64,000 nt of DNA from Firmicutes bacterium OM04-13BH (GTDB lineage Bacteria > Bacillota > Clostridia > Lachnospirales > Lachnospiraceae), in contig QULP01000002.1 of the NCBI GenBank assembly GCA_003481745.1, forward strand, positions 186,001-250,000, read 5' to 3'. The first letter of the stretch is position 1. Every line of letters begins with the position of its first letter. The translations under genes were made by a program, and so were the position numbers. Shown piece by piece: positions 35,550 to 43,186 of the stretch. Under the pieces are notes generated by a model. The model was not told where the DNA came from and did not search any database. It worked only from the letters and a program-made list of their open reading frames with translations.

Positions 35550-35768
35550 TTAGAAAAAGATTTCGCAATCGTCTTCTACTTTTTTACAGTTTTTCAGAAC
35601 ATCCTGCATCACTGCTTTTGGTTCCTGACCATCTTCAAATTCTACAATCATCTTTAAAGCCATAAAGTTTACAGTTGCATCTTTTACTCCTGCAGTATTT
35701 TTAGCAGCTTCTTCCATTTTGTTTGCACAGTTTGCACAGTCTACATCAATTTTGTAAGTTTTTTTCAT
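35550..35768 (-). CDS. Heavy-metal-associated (HMA) domain protein
   Basis: A 72-residue ferredoxin-like HMA protein with the metal-binding CANC motif (residues 11-14, VDCANCANKME). It may deliver metal to, or serve as the detached N-terminal domain of, the ATPase encoded next, which lacks one. It is the first gene of the operon, with RBS AAAAGGAG. Copper chaperones share the fold, but the operator and partner suggest Zn or Cd. Confidence 0.88.
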   Translation of the reverse strand: MKKTYKIDVDCANCANKMEEAAKNTAGVKDATVNFMALKMIVEFEDGQEPKAVMQDVLKNCKKVEDDCEIFF

Positions 35769-35799
35769 GATTTTTCTCCTTTTCTACTCACATTTGTTT

Positions 35800-35861
35800 A
35801 TATGAGCACTTGTTCATATATTTGTTTGACTTTATTATAGCATATTTCTTTTTCTTGTCAA
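35800..35861 (-). promoter_or_regulatory. Efflux operon promoter with SmtB/CzrA-type operator
   Basis: TTGACA (35861-35856), 16 bases, TATAAT (35839-35834), then the palindrome ATATGAACAAGTGCTCATAT (35819-35800) at the transcription start. It matches the ATATGAACA/TGTTCATAT consensus of ArsR/SmtB zinc sensors. Confidence 0.85.
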
Positions 35862-35961
35862 TACTAAATTTTTCATTGCATTTCTTTTTTTTATACACTA
35901 TACTTTATCCGGAATTGAATTTACTTCTGCAAATAAAAACATCTTGGGAGGCATTTTATTT

Positions 35962-36876
35962 ATGAAATACTTAATTATCGGCGCAGGCGGCACCGGAGGA
36001 ACACTTGGATTTTATATGACAAAAGCAAAAAAAGATGTAACTCTGATTGCCAGAAATGAACATTTAAACGTAATGAAATCAAAGGGACTTACTTTGGAAA
36101 AATTATGGAATCATGAAAAAGAAACCCTTCCGGTAAAAGCAGTTTCTATAGAAGAGTATCAGGAAAGACCCGATGTCATTTTAGTCTGTGTCAAAGGATA
36201 TTCCTTAGATTCTGTCATTCCATTTATTCAAAAAATTGCAAAACCAGAAACCATTGTTATTCCAATTCTTAATATTTATGGAACAGGTGGACGGATGCAG
36301 AAACACCTTCCGGAACTTTCCGTCATGGACGGCTGTATCTATGTCTCTGCCAATATTTCTTCTTATGGTACAATTTTACAGCATGGTGAAATTCTTCGTG
36401 TCGTGTACGGTGCAAGAACACCCGAAGAATTGCGTCCAGAATTAAAAGAAATCCAAAAAGATTTCTTTGACAGTTCGATTGAGGGAATTTTAAGTGACCA
36501 GATAAAACGGGATACCTTAAAGAAATTTTCTTATGTTTCTCCGATTGGTGCAGCAGGTCTTTATTGGCAGGCAACAGCTGGAGAATTCCAAAAAGAAGGA
36601 GAACCTCGTGAAATGTTCAAAGCTATGATTCGTGAAATTTCGGAACTTGCCAAAGCGATGGGGATTCCTTTTGAACAGGACTATGTTGCCATTAATCTTG
36701 ATATTTTGTCTGCTCTTCCACCAGAAACTACAACTTCCATGCAGAGAGACGTCATGGCACATAAGCCATCTGAACTGCAAGGACTTGTCTTTGAAGTTGT
36801 ACGTATGGGTCAAAAATACCATGTTCCTGTTCCGATGTATGAAAAGGTCGCTGAAAAATTGAAAGCTTTAATTTAA
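35962..36876 (+). CDS. Ketopantoate reductase-family protein (PanE/ApbA)
   Basis: A 304-residue NADP-dependent reductase. The N-terminal Rossmann motif is IIGAGGTGGTLGF; the C-terminal helical domain contains TLKKFSYVSPIG, where the lysine is the expected catalytic residue, and the ETTTSMQRDVMAHKPSE segment common to the family. PanE reduces 2-dehydropantoate in pantothenate synthesis, but many paralogues exist and no panBCD gene is nearby. The ATG at 35962 is 10 bases after GGGAGG. It is a single gene ending at a strong terminator. Confidence 0.85.
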   Translation: MKYLIIGAGGTGGTLGFYMTKAKKDVTLIARNEHLNVMKSKGLTLEKLWNHEKETLPVKAVSIEEYQERPDVILVCVKGYSLDSVIPFIQKIAKPETIVIPILNIYGTGGRMQKHLPELSVMDGCIYVSANISSYGTILQHGEILRVVYGARTPEELRPELKEIQKDFFDSSIEGILSDQIKRDTLKKFSYVSPIGAAGLYWQATAGEFQKEGEPREMFKAMIREISELAKAMGIPFEQDYVAINLDILSALPPETTTSMQRDVMAHKPSELQGLVFEVVRMGQKYHVPVPMYEKVAEKLKALI

Positions 36877-36886
36877 TAAAATTAAT

Positions 36887-36938
36887 AAAAAATACTGCCG
36901 GACTGAAAAAATAAGCTTCAGCCGGACAGTATTTTTTT
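36887..36938. terminator. Bidirectional terminator between panE-like and P-type ATPase genes
   Basis: AAAAAATACTG/CAGTATTTTTTT with inner CCGG.CTGAA/TTCAGCCGG pairs. It serves the two converging genes. Confidence 0.85.
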
Positions 36939-36964
36939 ATTTAAGAAATCAATCAATTAAAAGT

Positions 36965-39040
36965 TTAAGATAATAAATTATTCATACTCTTTAATGTGAT
37001 AAGTAATGTTGAGGTATTATGAAGCAGTGCAGAAGTTGTCGGCATGATAACTCCGCTGACTCCCAGCAGAATCAGGGAAGTGTTAATTCCTACAATTTGA
37101 CGATAATTTCGTTTGATTCGTTTCATCAGACCATTACTGATAAATTTCAGTGTCACAATCTGATATAAATCATCTGCGCTGATTGTAATATCTGCAATCT
37201 CTCTTGCAATCTCTGCACCATCACTGATTGCAATTCCAACATCTGCAGCAGAAAGTGCCGGCGAATCATTGATTCCATCACCAATCATAATCACTTTTTT
37301 TCCATTTGCTTTTTCATTTTCTACAAATTTTGCTTTATCTTCCGGAAGTACTTCTGAGAAGTACTGGTCTACTCCAACCCGCTTTGCAATTGCCGATGCA
37401 GTTCTTTCACTGTCTCCGGTCATCATTACGATGTTAGAAATTCCTGCTTTTCTAAGAGAATTGATAACCGCCTCAGCTTCCTCACGAAGTGGGTCTTCAA
37501 TACAGATAACGGCTGCCAGTTTATTTTCAATTGCAAGATATAAATGAGAGTATTCTTCCGGAAGTGCTGCAAATTCTGCTTCTTTTCCAGCCGGAACAAC
37601 ACATTTTTCATCTTCAAATACAAAATGATGGCTTCCGATAATTACTTTCTTACCTTCAATTGTACTTGAAATACCATGTGCTACCATGTATTCTACTTTA
37701 GAATGCATCTCTTCATGTTCAAGATGTAATTTCTTTGCTTCATTTACAACTGCTTTTGCCATAGAATGAGGGAAATGCTCCTCCAAACACGCTGCAATTC
37801 TTAACAGTTCGTCTGGATTTTCTCCGTTAAAAGAAATGATATCTACTACTGTCGGTTTTGCTTTTGTAAGAGTGCCTGTCTTATCAAATACAATGGTATC
37901 TGCCTCTGCAACTGCCTCTAAATATTTTCCACCTTTTACTGTAATATTATAAAGGCTTGCTTCACGAATCGCAGAAAGCACAGAAACCGGCATCGCAAGT
38001 TTGAGTGCACAGGAGAAATCAACCATCAGCACCGATAAGGCTTTTGTGACATTTCGTGTCAGAAGATAGGTCAGGGCTGTTCCACCTAAAGTATACGGAA
38101 CAAGACGGTCTGCCAGATGCTCCGCCTTGCTTTCTGATGCGGATTTTAATTTTTCAGAATCCTCAATCATTGTAACAATTTTTTCAAAACGGCTGGAACC
38201 ACCAACTTCTTTCACACGTACTGTCAGTTCGCCCTCTTCGATTACAGTTCCTGCATAGACAGAATTGTGTTCTACTCTTCGTACCGGTACGGATTCTCCT
38301 GTCAGAGACGCCTGATTTACCATTGCTTCTCCTCCGGTTACCACACCATCAAACGGAATGACTTTACCCATACGAACTACAACTTCATCTCCGACTTTAA
38401 TATCAGAAGCAGAAACCAAAATTTCCTGGTCATCTTTCTTCATCCAGACCTTCTTCACATTTAAGGATAAAGAACGAGCCAAATCATCTACGGATTTCTT
38501 GTGTGTCCACTCTTCTAATAGCTCACCAATTCCAAGCAGGAACATAACAGAACTTGCAGTTGCAATATCATCACGAAGAACAGAAACTCCGATTGCGGTT
38601 GCATCTAATACCGCAACTTCAAGTTTTCCGGTGCAAAGGCTGCGAACACCTGCATAGATGTATTTTAAAGACTTAAATGTGGTATAAATGGCACGCACCG
38701 GAAATGGAATCACTGCTTTTGCGATATATCTGCATGCAACTTTCGTAATCAGTTTTTCCTGATAGTCTGCATTTAATTTTCTTCCGGAATTCGCAATGAC
38801 TTCCTGCGGTACATCGGCTTTTTCATAAGAAAATGCACGTAATGCTTTAATGACTTCCTCTCTGTCTCCGACATAAGAAATCGCAGCGTCTGCTGTTCTC
38901 TCATATACTTTTACAAAACTAACCTGTTTATTCTGGTGTAAATAATATAACAAAGTATCAGCCTGCTCATAACTCATTCGTTTCTGCATAAGATGCACAC
39001 GCATTCTGCCCTTTGTCTCATGTTTTATTTGAAATTTCAT
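36965..39040 (-). CDS. fezB: Non-canonical P1B-type ATPase, FezB-like (candidate ferrosome iron pump)
   Basis: A 691-residue ATPase. Residues 1-75 form an HMA-like domain without CxxC (TKGRMRVHL). Then come helices, actuator LTGESVP, and a TM metal site reading DFSCALKLAMP in place of CPC. DKTGTLT (~386-392), HFPHSMAKAV replacing SSHP, and MIGDGINDSPAL follow. Similar ATPases (P1B-6, FezB) load iron into ferrosome vesicles in C. difficile and Desulfovibrio. The gene order Fur-like, small DUF6110-like protein, ATPase also fits. ATG 39040 is 8 bases after GAGG; 39046 is too close. Alternatively it could be a plasma-membrane Fe exporter. Confidence 0.78.
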   Translation of the reverse strand: MKFQIKHETKGRMRVHLMQKRMSYEQADTLLYYLHQNKQVSFVKVYERTADAAISYVGDREEVIKALRAFSYEKADVPQEVIANSGRKLNADYQEKLITKVACRYIAKAVIPFPVRAIYTTFKSLKYIYAGVRSLCTGKLEVAVLDATAIGVSVLRDDIATASSVMFLLGIGELLEEWTHKKSVDDLARSLSLNVKKVWMKKDDQEILVSASDIKVGDEVVVRMGKVIPFDGVVTGGEAMVNQASLTGESVPVRRVEHNSVYAGTVIEEGELTVRVKEVGGSSRFEKIVTMIEDSEKLKSASESKAEHLADRLVPYTLGGTALTYLLTRNVTKALSVLMVDFSCALKLAMPVSVLSAIREASLYNITVKGGKYLEAVAEADTIVFDKTGTLTKAKPTVVDIISFNGENPDELLRIAACLEEHFPHSMAKAVVNEAKKLHLEHEEMHSKVEYMVAHGISSTIEGKKVIIGSHHFVFEDEKCVVPAGKEAEFAALPEEYSHLYLAIENKLAAVICIEDPLREEAEAVINSLRKAGISNIVMMTGDSERTASAIAKRVGVDQYFSEVLPEDKAKFVENEKANGKKVIMIGDGINDSPALSAADVGIAISDGAEIAREIADITISADDLYQIVTLKFISNGLMKRIKRNYRQIVGINTSLILLGVSGVIMPTTSALLHNTSTLLITLKSMNNLLS

Positions 39041-39078
39041 TTGCATGTCCTCTCTTTATCTGTATAGAAAAGATATCA

Positions 39079-39106
39079 AAACACCTGCAGAGATCTGCAG
39101 GTGTTT
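39079..39106 (-). other. Hairpin between fezA-like and fezB-like genes
   Basis: AAACACCTGCAG and CTGCAGGTGTTT form a perfect 12-bp stem with a 4-base loop and only a short T-run. It may reduce read-through and keep the small protein in excess over the ATPase. Confidence 0.6.
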
Positions 39107-39126
39107 ACCAACTTAAAATGAATGAA

Positions 39127-39471
39127 TTATTCTTCTGTTTCTGACTCTACTTCTTTGAATTCTTCAACAGCTTCTTCTGTTTCTGCTTCTTCTGTTTCTT
39201 CTGCATCTTCAAATTCAGCTGCTTCTTTTTTGGCTGCTCTTTCTTCATTTACATTTTTGGCTGCTTCATAGATATCTTCTGCATTTTCCTGAACCATTGT
39301 TACGACTTTCATAACGCAGTCTTTTGCTCTTAAAACAAGAGCAGTGCCCTGTGTATATACGTTCTTTGCGTCATCGCTTGATAATGCTTTGATTCCTGCT
39401 GTTCCAAATGCTACACCTGCTGCAAAAATTCCGGTTTTTTTCCAGTCAATATTTTTCAAACAATTTAACAT
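39127..39471 (-). CDS. fezA: DUF6110-like small membrane protein, FezA-like
   Basis: A 114-residue protein. One glycine-rich hydrophobic helix lies at residues ~13-30 (GIFAAGVAFGTAGIKAL, with GxxxG at 19-23), then DDAKNVYTQGTALVLRAKDC, an amphipathic central helix, and a strongly acidic Glu-rich tail from about residue 85. FezA of C. difficile is a small membrane protein needed for ferrosome formation, and I recall this DUF6110 pattern beside P1B ATPases in clostridia. The acidic tail could bind iron or shape membranes; that is inference. RBS AGGAGG precedes the ATG. Confidence 0.72.
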   Translation of the reverse strand: MLNCLKNIDWKKTGIFAAGVAFGTAGIKALSSDDAKNVYTQGTALVLRAKDCVMKVVTMVQENAEDIYEAAKNVNEERAAKKEAAEFEDAEETEEAETEEAVEEFKEVESETEE

Positions 39472-39600
39472 CCTGTATTCCTCCTGCTATTTCGTATTTT
39501 TTTGTTTAAATGACATTATACAACACCTTTTTTTACTTTTCCAGCATTTTCCTTGTTATTGAGAATTTTTATCACTTTTCTTTAAAATCACAGGCGTTCT

Positions 39601-39630
39601 ATGTAAACTTTATACTTTTGACACTTACAT
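39601..39630. repeat. Small hairpin element, copy 3
   Basis: ATGTAAACTT ... TTTTGACACTTACAT, with terminal ATGTAA/TTACAT pairing, directly after the Fur-like gene. It matches the copies at 24473 and 35502 (shared core ACTTTTGACACT). Confidence 0.45.
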
Positions 39631-40085
39631 CATATGATGATTTTTTTTACACGCTGACCTTTTTTTGCATAGCCACAAGCTTCTAAACCAGCCTCCATCA
39701 CCTTTTTCCACTTTTTTGAAGTCAGCTTGCAGACACTGTTATCTTCCAGTTCAACCATACAGCTTCCTTGTTGGGGATGTCTCTTTGTCTGGTTTTCAAT
39801 TTTATACATATTTTTTCTGCTTATGACACCCATTTCTTCAAGTTTATTTACCATACGATATACGGTAGCCACTCCTATCTCAGGGTCTTTCTGCATGGCA
39901 CGGTAATAAATTTCTTTGCAACATGAACAGTCTCCTTCAAGGATAATATCCAGCACCAGCTCTCTTTGTCTGGTCATTCGTCCGCCCTTTGCCTTAAATT
40001 TACTCACAATTCTATCTTTCTGCATTTGGGTATACTGATACAAAATAAAATTTTCTGGTTCTTCTATCTGTGTCTTACCAGACAT
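39630..40085 (-). CDS. Fur-family-like regulator with atypical C-terminus
   Basis: A 151-residue protein. Residues ~25-95 form a Fur-type winged helix (RMTRQRELVLDIILEGDCS, EIGVATVYRMVNKLEEMGVI). After it, the HHDHxxC metal-sensing and dimerisation domain of Fur/PerR/Zur is missing; instead a short lysine-rich tail follows (CMVELEDNSVCKLTSKKWKK). Cysteines occur in DCSCCKEIYY. It heads the fezA/fezB-like operon, matching a fez-locus regulator. Its own promoter carries a GTTAGTG/TACTAAC palindrome, so it may autoregulate or be controlled by the DtxR-like protein. RBS AGGAGGGATAGGA precedes the ATG. Confidence 0.82.
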   Translation of the reverse strand: MSGKTQIEEPENFILYQYTQMQKDRIVSKFKAKGGRMTRQRELVLDIILEGDCSCCKEIYYRAMQKDPEIGVATVYRMVNKLEEMGVISRKNMYKIENQTKRHPQQGSCMVELEDNSVCKLTSKKWKKVMEAGLEACGYAKKGQRVKKIII

Positions 40086-40120
40086 TCCTATCCCTCCTGC
40101 CTGTTCAAACTTCTTTCATT

Positions 40121-40152
40121 GTTAGTGTATACTAACAACTATTAGTAGTCAA
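40121..40152 (-). promoter_or_regulatory. fez-like operon promoter with iron-type operator
   Basis: TTGACT (40152-40147), 17 bases, TACACT (40129-40124), overlapped by the palindrome GTTAGTGTATACTAAC (40121-40136). The arrangement and flanking AAGTTCTTGACT are shared with the feo promoter at 23700-23731. Confidence 0.75.
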
Positions 40153-40164
40153 GAACTTTTTTAT

Positions 40165-40210
40165 AAAAAAAACGCCGTTTTTCTGTTTTTCTCCAGAAAA
40201 AAGACGTTTT
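40165..40210 (-). terminator. Terminator after the purine permease gene
   Basis: Arms AAAACG.CTTTTTTCTG and CAGAAAAACGGCGTTTT close on the minus strand with eight T residues. Confidence 0.65.
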
Positions 40211-40267
40211 CTATTCTTTCTTATCTTTTTTTAACTAATTACTTATTAAAAATTCTATTCTTACTTT

Positions 40268-41632
40268 TTATAACAATACATATTTCAGTACAAACAAGAC
40301 TGCAAGTACATACATCAGCGGTTTTACTTTCTTTGCTTTTCCGCAAACTGCATTTAATACCACGTAAGAAATAATGCCAATAGAAATTCCCTCTGAAATA
40401 CTGTAGAATAGTGGCATCGCAATAATACACAGATAAGCAGGAACTGCCTCCGTCATATTATCATCTGTAAATTTGATATCGGTAATTGCACCAAACATTA
40501 AGAATCCTACCATAATCAGTGCTGGAGCAGTTGCAAAAGATGGAATTGCTGTAAAAATTGGTGCAAACAGCATGGAAATCAGGAATAAAAATCCTGTTAC
40601 CACTGCTGTCAAACCCGTTCTTCCACCTGCTGCAACACCTGCCGAAGATTCTACGAACGTAGTCGTAGTAGAAGTTCCAAGAACTGCACCTGCCGCTGTT
40701 GCAATTGCATCAGACATCAGTGCCGGTTTGATTCCAGGCAGTTTCCCATTTTTATCCAACATACCAGCTTTTGTGCTGACACCGATTAAAGTTCCCAATG
40801 TATCAAATAAGTCAACAAACAGGAAAGAAAATATTACGATAATAAAGTTTACAATTCCTACCTTATCAAAATTTACGTTAAAGCACTGCCCAAAAGTTTC
40901 ACCCAGTTTTGAAAAATCTGTCATTGCAAAACTTGGGAATAAGGTATAATATCCAAGTTCTGCATTCGGAACATAGATTCCAACGACCTGACAAATCATT
41001 CCAAGAATCCAGGTAGATAAAATTCCAACTAAGATTGCACCTTTTACATTTTTGATATAAAGCACAACTGTAATAAACAGACCAACTACTGCAAGAATTG
41101 AGCAGATTCCGGCAGAGTGGAAGTTTTCTTTAAAATTTGTAATTGTTACAAGTGTAGACTGGTTTAATACAACCAGCTTTGCGTTCTGAAGTCCGATAAA
41201 TGCAATAAAAATACCGATACCAACAGAAACACCTTTCTTTAAATTTAATGGGATTGCATCAAAAATCGCTTCTCGTACATTGGTAAGGGAAAGTACAATA
41301 AAAATAAGTCCCTCTACAAATACTGCAAGCAGTGCAACCTGCCATTCGTAACCCATTACACCGACTACGGTATATGCCATATAAGCATTTAATCCCATTC
41401 CAGCAGACAGCGCAAATGGAAGATTTGCATACAATGCCATACAGATTGTTCCAATAAAAGAAGCAAGACATGTTGCAAGAAGGACTGCTGTTGCATCCAT
41501 TCCAGCAGCACTCAATACACTTGGGTTAACTGCAAGGATATACGCCATTGTCATAAAGGTTGTAATACCTGCAATTACCTCTGTTTTGACTGTGGTATTG
41601 TGTTCTTTGAGTTTAAATTTTTTTTCTAACAT
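40268..41632 (-). CDS. NCS2-family purine permease (AzgA/PbuG type)
   Basis: A 454-residue membrane protein with about 12-13 helices. The AzgA-type signature GITTFMTMAYILAVNPSVL near residue 22 and FALSAGMGLNAYMAYTVVG define the adenine/guanine/hypoxanthine permease branch; SSAGVAAGGRTGLTAVVTG is the second conserved segment. It imports nucleobases by proton symport. There is no purine riboswitch in the leader. The AAAGGAG site lies about 22 bases before the ATG with a small hairpin (TGCTT/AAGCA) between, an unusual spacing. Confidence 0.92.
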   Translation of the reverse strand: MLEKKFKLKEHNTTVKTEVIAGITTFMTMAYILAVNPSVLSAAGMDATAVLLATCLASFIGTICMALYANLPFALSAGMGLNAYMAYTVVGVMGYEWQVALLAVFVEGLIFIVLSLTNVREAIFDAIPLNLKKGVSVGIGIFIAFIGLQNAKLVVLNQSTLVTITNFKENFHSAGICSILAVVGLFITVVLYIKNVKGAILVGILSTWILGMICQVVGIYVPNAELGYYTLFPSFAMTDFSKLGETFGQCFNVNFDKVGIVNFIIVIFSFLFVDLFDTLGTLIGVSTKAGMLDKNGKLPGIKPALMSDAIATAAGAVLGTSTTTTFVESSAGVAAGGRTGLTAVVTGFLFLISMLFAPIFTAIPSFATAPALIMVGFLMFGAITDIKFTDDNMTEAVPAYLCIIAMPLFYSISEGISIGIISYVVLNAVCGKAKKVKPLMYVLAVLFVLKYVLL

Positions 41633-41696
41633 AATTGTTTGCTTTTTTAAGCACGCTCTCCTTTCTTTTGGTTTAATTTTCTTTTCCCACTTCTTA

Positions 41697-41726
41697 ATAA
41701 TACAGGGAAATCCGTCTCTGCGTCAA
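41697..41726 (-). promoter_or_regulatory. Promoter of the purine permease gene
   Basis: TTGACG (41726-41721), 18 bases, TATTAT (41702-41697). Confidence 0.5.
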
Positions 41727-41757
41727 TATAAAACAGATAATTCAAGCTTAATTTCTG

Positions 41758-42390
41758 TTATTGTAACATCTTTAATAATTCCGGCGCATATTTTGAAACT
41801 ACCAGCCAAAAGGAAGCAATCATCGCCACTGCCGAACCCAACCAGAATAACAACGTATTGACTATTCCATCTGCCGTACATAGTCTCAGGCACCAGCCAT
41901 TTCCCCACGGATAAAGCAGACGCACTTTTCGTTTATTAAGTAAATCAATCAGAATATGGGAAAGCATTGCAATTGCAAAATAGAGTTCCACTTCCGGATA
42001 CATAAATGCCACAATTCCGCTAAAAATCAACAGACCTAAAATAGAATGCATAAAAGATCGGTGTGGCTGATTCTTTCCAAATGTACACACGATAAGCATC
42101 ACCGCAAAGCCTATGATAAATCGAAACAAACTGCTTTCTCTGTTAAAATTCTTAAGAATTCCCAAGTGAAAAATACATTCCAGTATTACCACAACTACAA
42201 ATGCCAGACAGGAAACTGCAGTAATTTTATTAAGCGCTTCCCTTGAGTCTGACGTACTGACATCCACATCACTGATTACAGAACCAACAACTGCCGCTCC
42301 GATGCATAAAACCCAGTCTCTTAAATGGGGCGGTTGTGTCACGCATAATGCCGCAGCAGTTCCCACCGCCAAATGTGTTTTTCCTGTCAT
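41758..42390 (-). CDS. YdjM-family membrane protein (LexA-regulated, metal-dependent hydrolase-like)
   Basis: A 210-residue protein with about five hydrophobic helices. Family motifs MTGKTHLAVGTAAAL at the N-terminus, GSVISDVD, PHRSFMHSILG and SHILIDLLNKRKVRLLYPWG place it in the YdjM/DUF457 group, predicted membrane-bound metal-dependent hydrolases. The H, D and H residues in these motifs probably bind a metal. It lies about 125 bases upstream of the purine permease on the same strand. No LexA box was searched in detail. The biological role is unknown. Confidence 0.85.
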   Translation of the reverse strand: MTGKTHLAVGTAAALCVTQPPHLRDWVLCIGAAVVGSVISDVDVSTSDSREALNKITAVSCLAFVVVVILECIFHLGILKNFNRESSLFRFIIGFAVMLIVCTFGKNQPHRSFMHSILGLLIFSGIVAFMYPEVELYFAIAMLSHILIDLLNKRKVRLLYPWGNGWCLRLCTADGIVNTLLFWLGSAVAMIASFWLVVSKYAPELLKMLQ

Positions 42391-42531
42391 CTCTTTTCCT
42401 TTCTCCTTTCCTAAAATCTGTAATCTTGAAGTTTTTCTTATTCTTCCGAGACTACCTGAATCACAGCCGTTTTATTATACTCTACCACACAAAAGCTGGC
42501 AAGCAATTCCGCCTAAATTTCGCTGTTTTTC

Positions 42532-42560
42532 TTGCATTTATGCCCTTCTGGACTTATAAT
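42532..42560 (+). promoter_or_regulatory. Promoter of the hypothetical gene at 42602
   Basis: TTGCAT (42532-42537), 17 bases, TATAAT (42555-42560), about 40 bases before the ATG. Confidence 0.65.
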
Positions 42561-42601
42561 AAAACCATATTACAATGGATAATCCAAAGGGGGATTTTAC
42601 A

Positions 42602-43126
42602 ATGAATCATGAACTTTATGAAGAGGCAATTCATTCCGATGTCTTATCTGAGAAACTTATCAGTCAGCTCTTAGAAAGCATGGAATACAGCAGTATTTCT
42701 TTTATTAACTGGAGCATTGAGGTGCTCAAATTAATTCGTGTTCGTATTGAACGCGGCGATAAAATCAAAGATGAAGTCAGTGGAGAAATCTATACGAAAA
42801 AAAGCTTTCACGCTTTTGTAAAAAAACATTTTTCTTCCTATATTGAAAGCCAGGTATTTGCAGACCCGGCTAAAGCGGAAAAAATTTATTTTTCACTCGA
42901 ACCATGTAAAGACGGTGAATACAATCTGGTTATGGCAGAATCTTCCAAAAAGAAAGTCTATGAATGGATTTCCTCTTTAAATGAACGCTTTTCACTGGTA
43001 GAAATGATTTCAACCGGAATCGTTTATATAAAGGACATTCGTTCTAACACTTATCAGCCTTTTATTTCTAAAAACGGAAAATACTGCCATTATAATAAAG
43101 AAACCGGACATATTGTTGAAGTTTAA
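42602..43126 (+). CDS. Hypothetical protein
   Basis: A 174-residue soluble protein I do not recognise. It starts MNHELYEEAIHSDVLSEKL and has a helical N-terminal half (SFINWSIEVLKLIRVRIERG), then a more beta-like C-terminal part ending NGKYCHYNKETGHIVEV. It has no signal peptide or membrane helix and no catalytic motif. It has its own promoter, a good AAGGGGG site 8 bases before the ATG, and a terminator, so it is a genuine single-gene unit. Confidence 0.8.
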   Translation: MNHELYEEAIHSDVLSEKLISQLLESMEYSSISFINWSIEVLKLIRVRIERGDKIKDEVSGEIYTKKSFHAFVKKHFSSYIESQVFADPAKAEKIYFSLEPCKDGEYNLVMAESSKKKVYEWISSLNERFSLVEMISTGIVYIKDIRSNTYQPFISKNGKYCHYNKETGHIVEV

Positions 43127-43131
43127 AACCC

Positions 43132-43172
43132 AAAAATCCTCAAGCAGACACTATCTGCTCGAGGATTTTTTT
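43132..43172 (+). terminator. Terminator of the hypothetical gene
   Basis: AAAAATCCTC.AGCAGA and TCTGCT.GAGGATTTTTTT form a long stem with a 5-base loop; useful in both directions for the converging carbonic anhydrase gene. Confidence 0.85.
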
Positions 43173-43186
43173 CTTACCTTTCATTC

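Noticed and set aside
41633..41757. Purine riboswitch before the NCS2 permease
   Set aside because: The conserved purine aptamer loops are not present in the leader.
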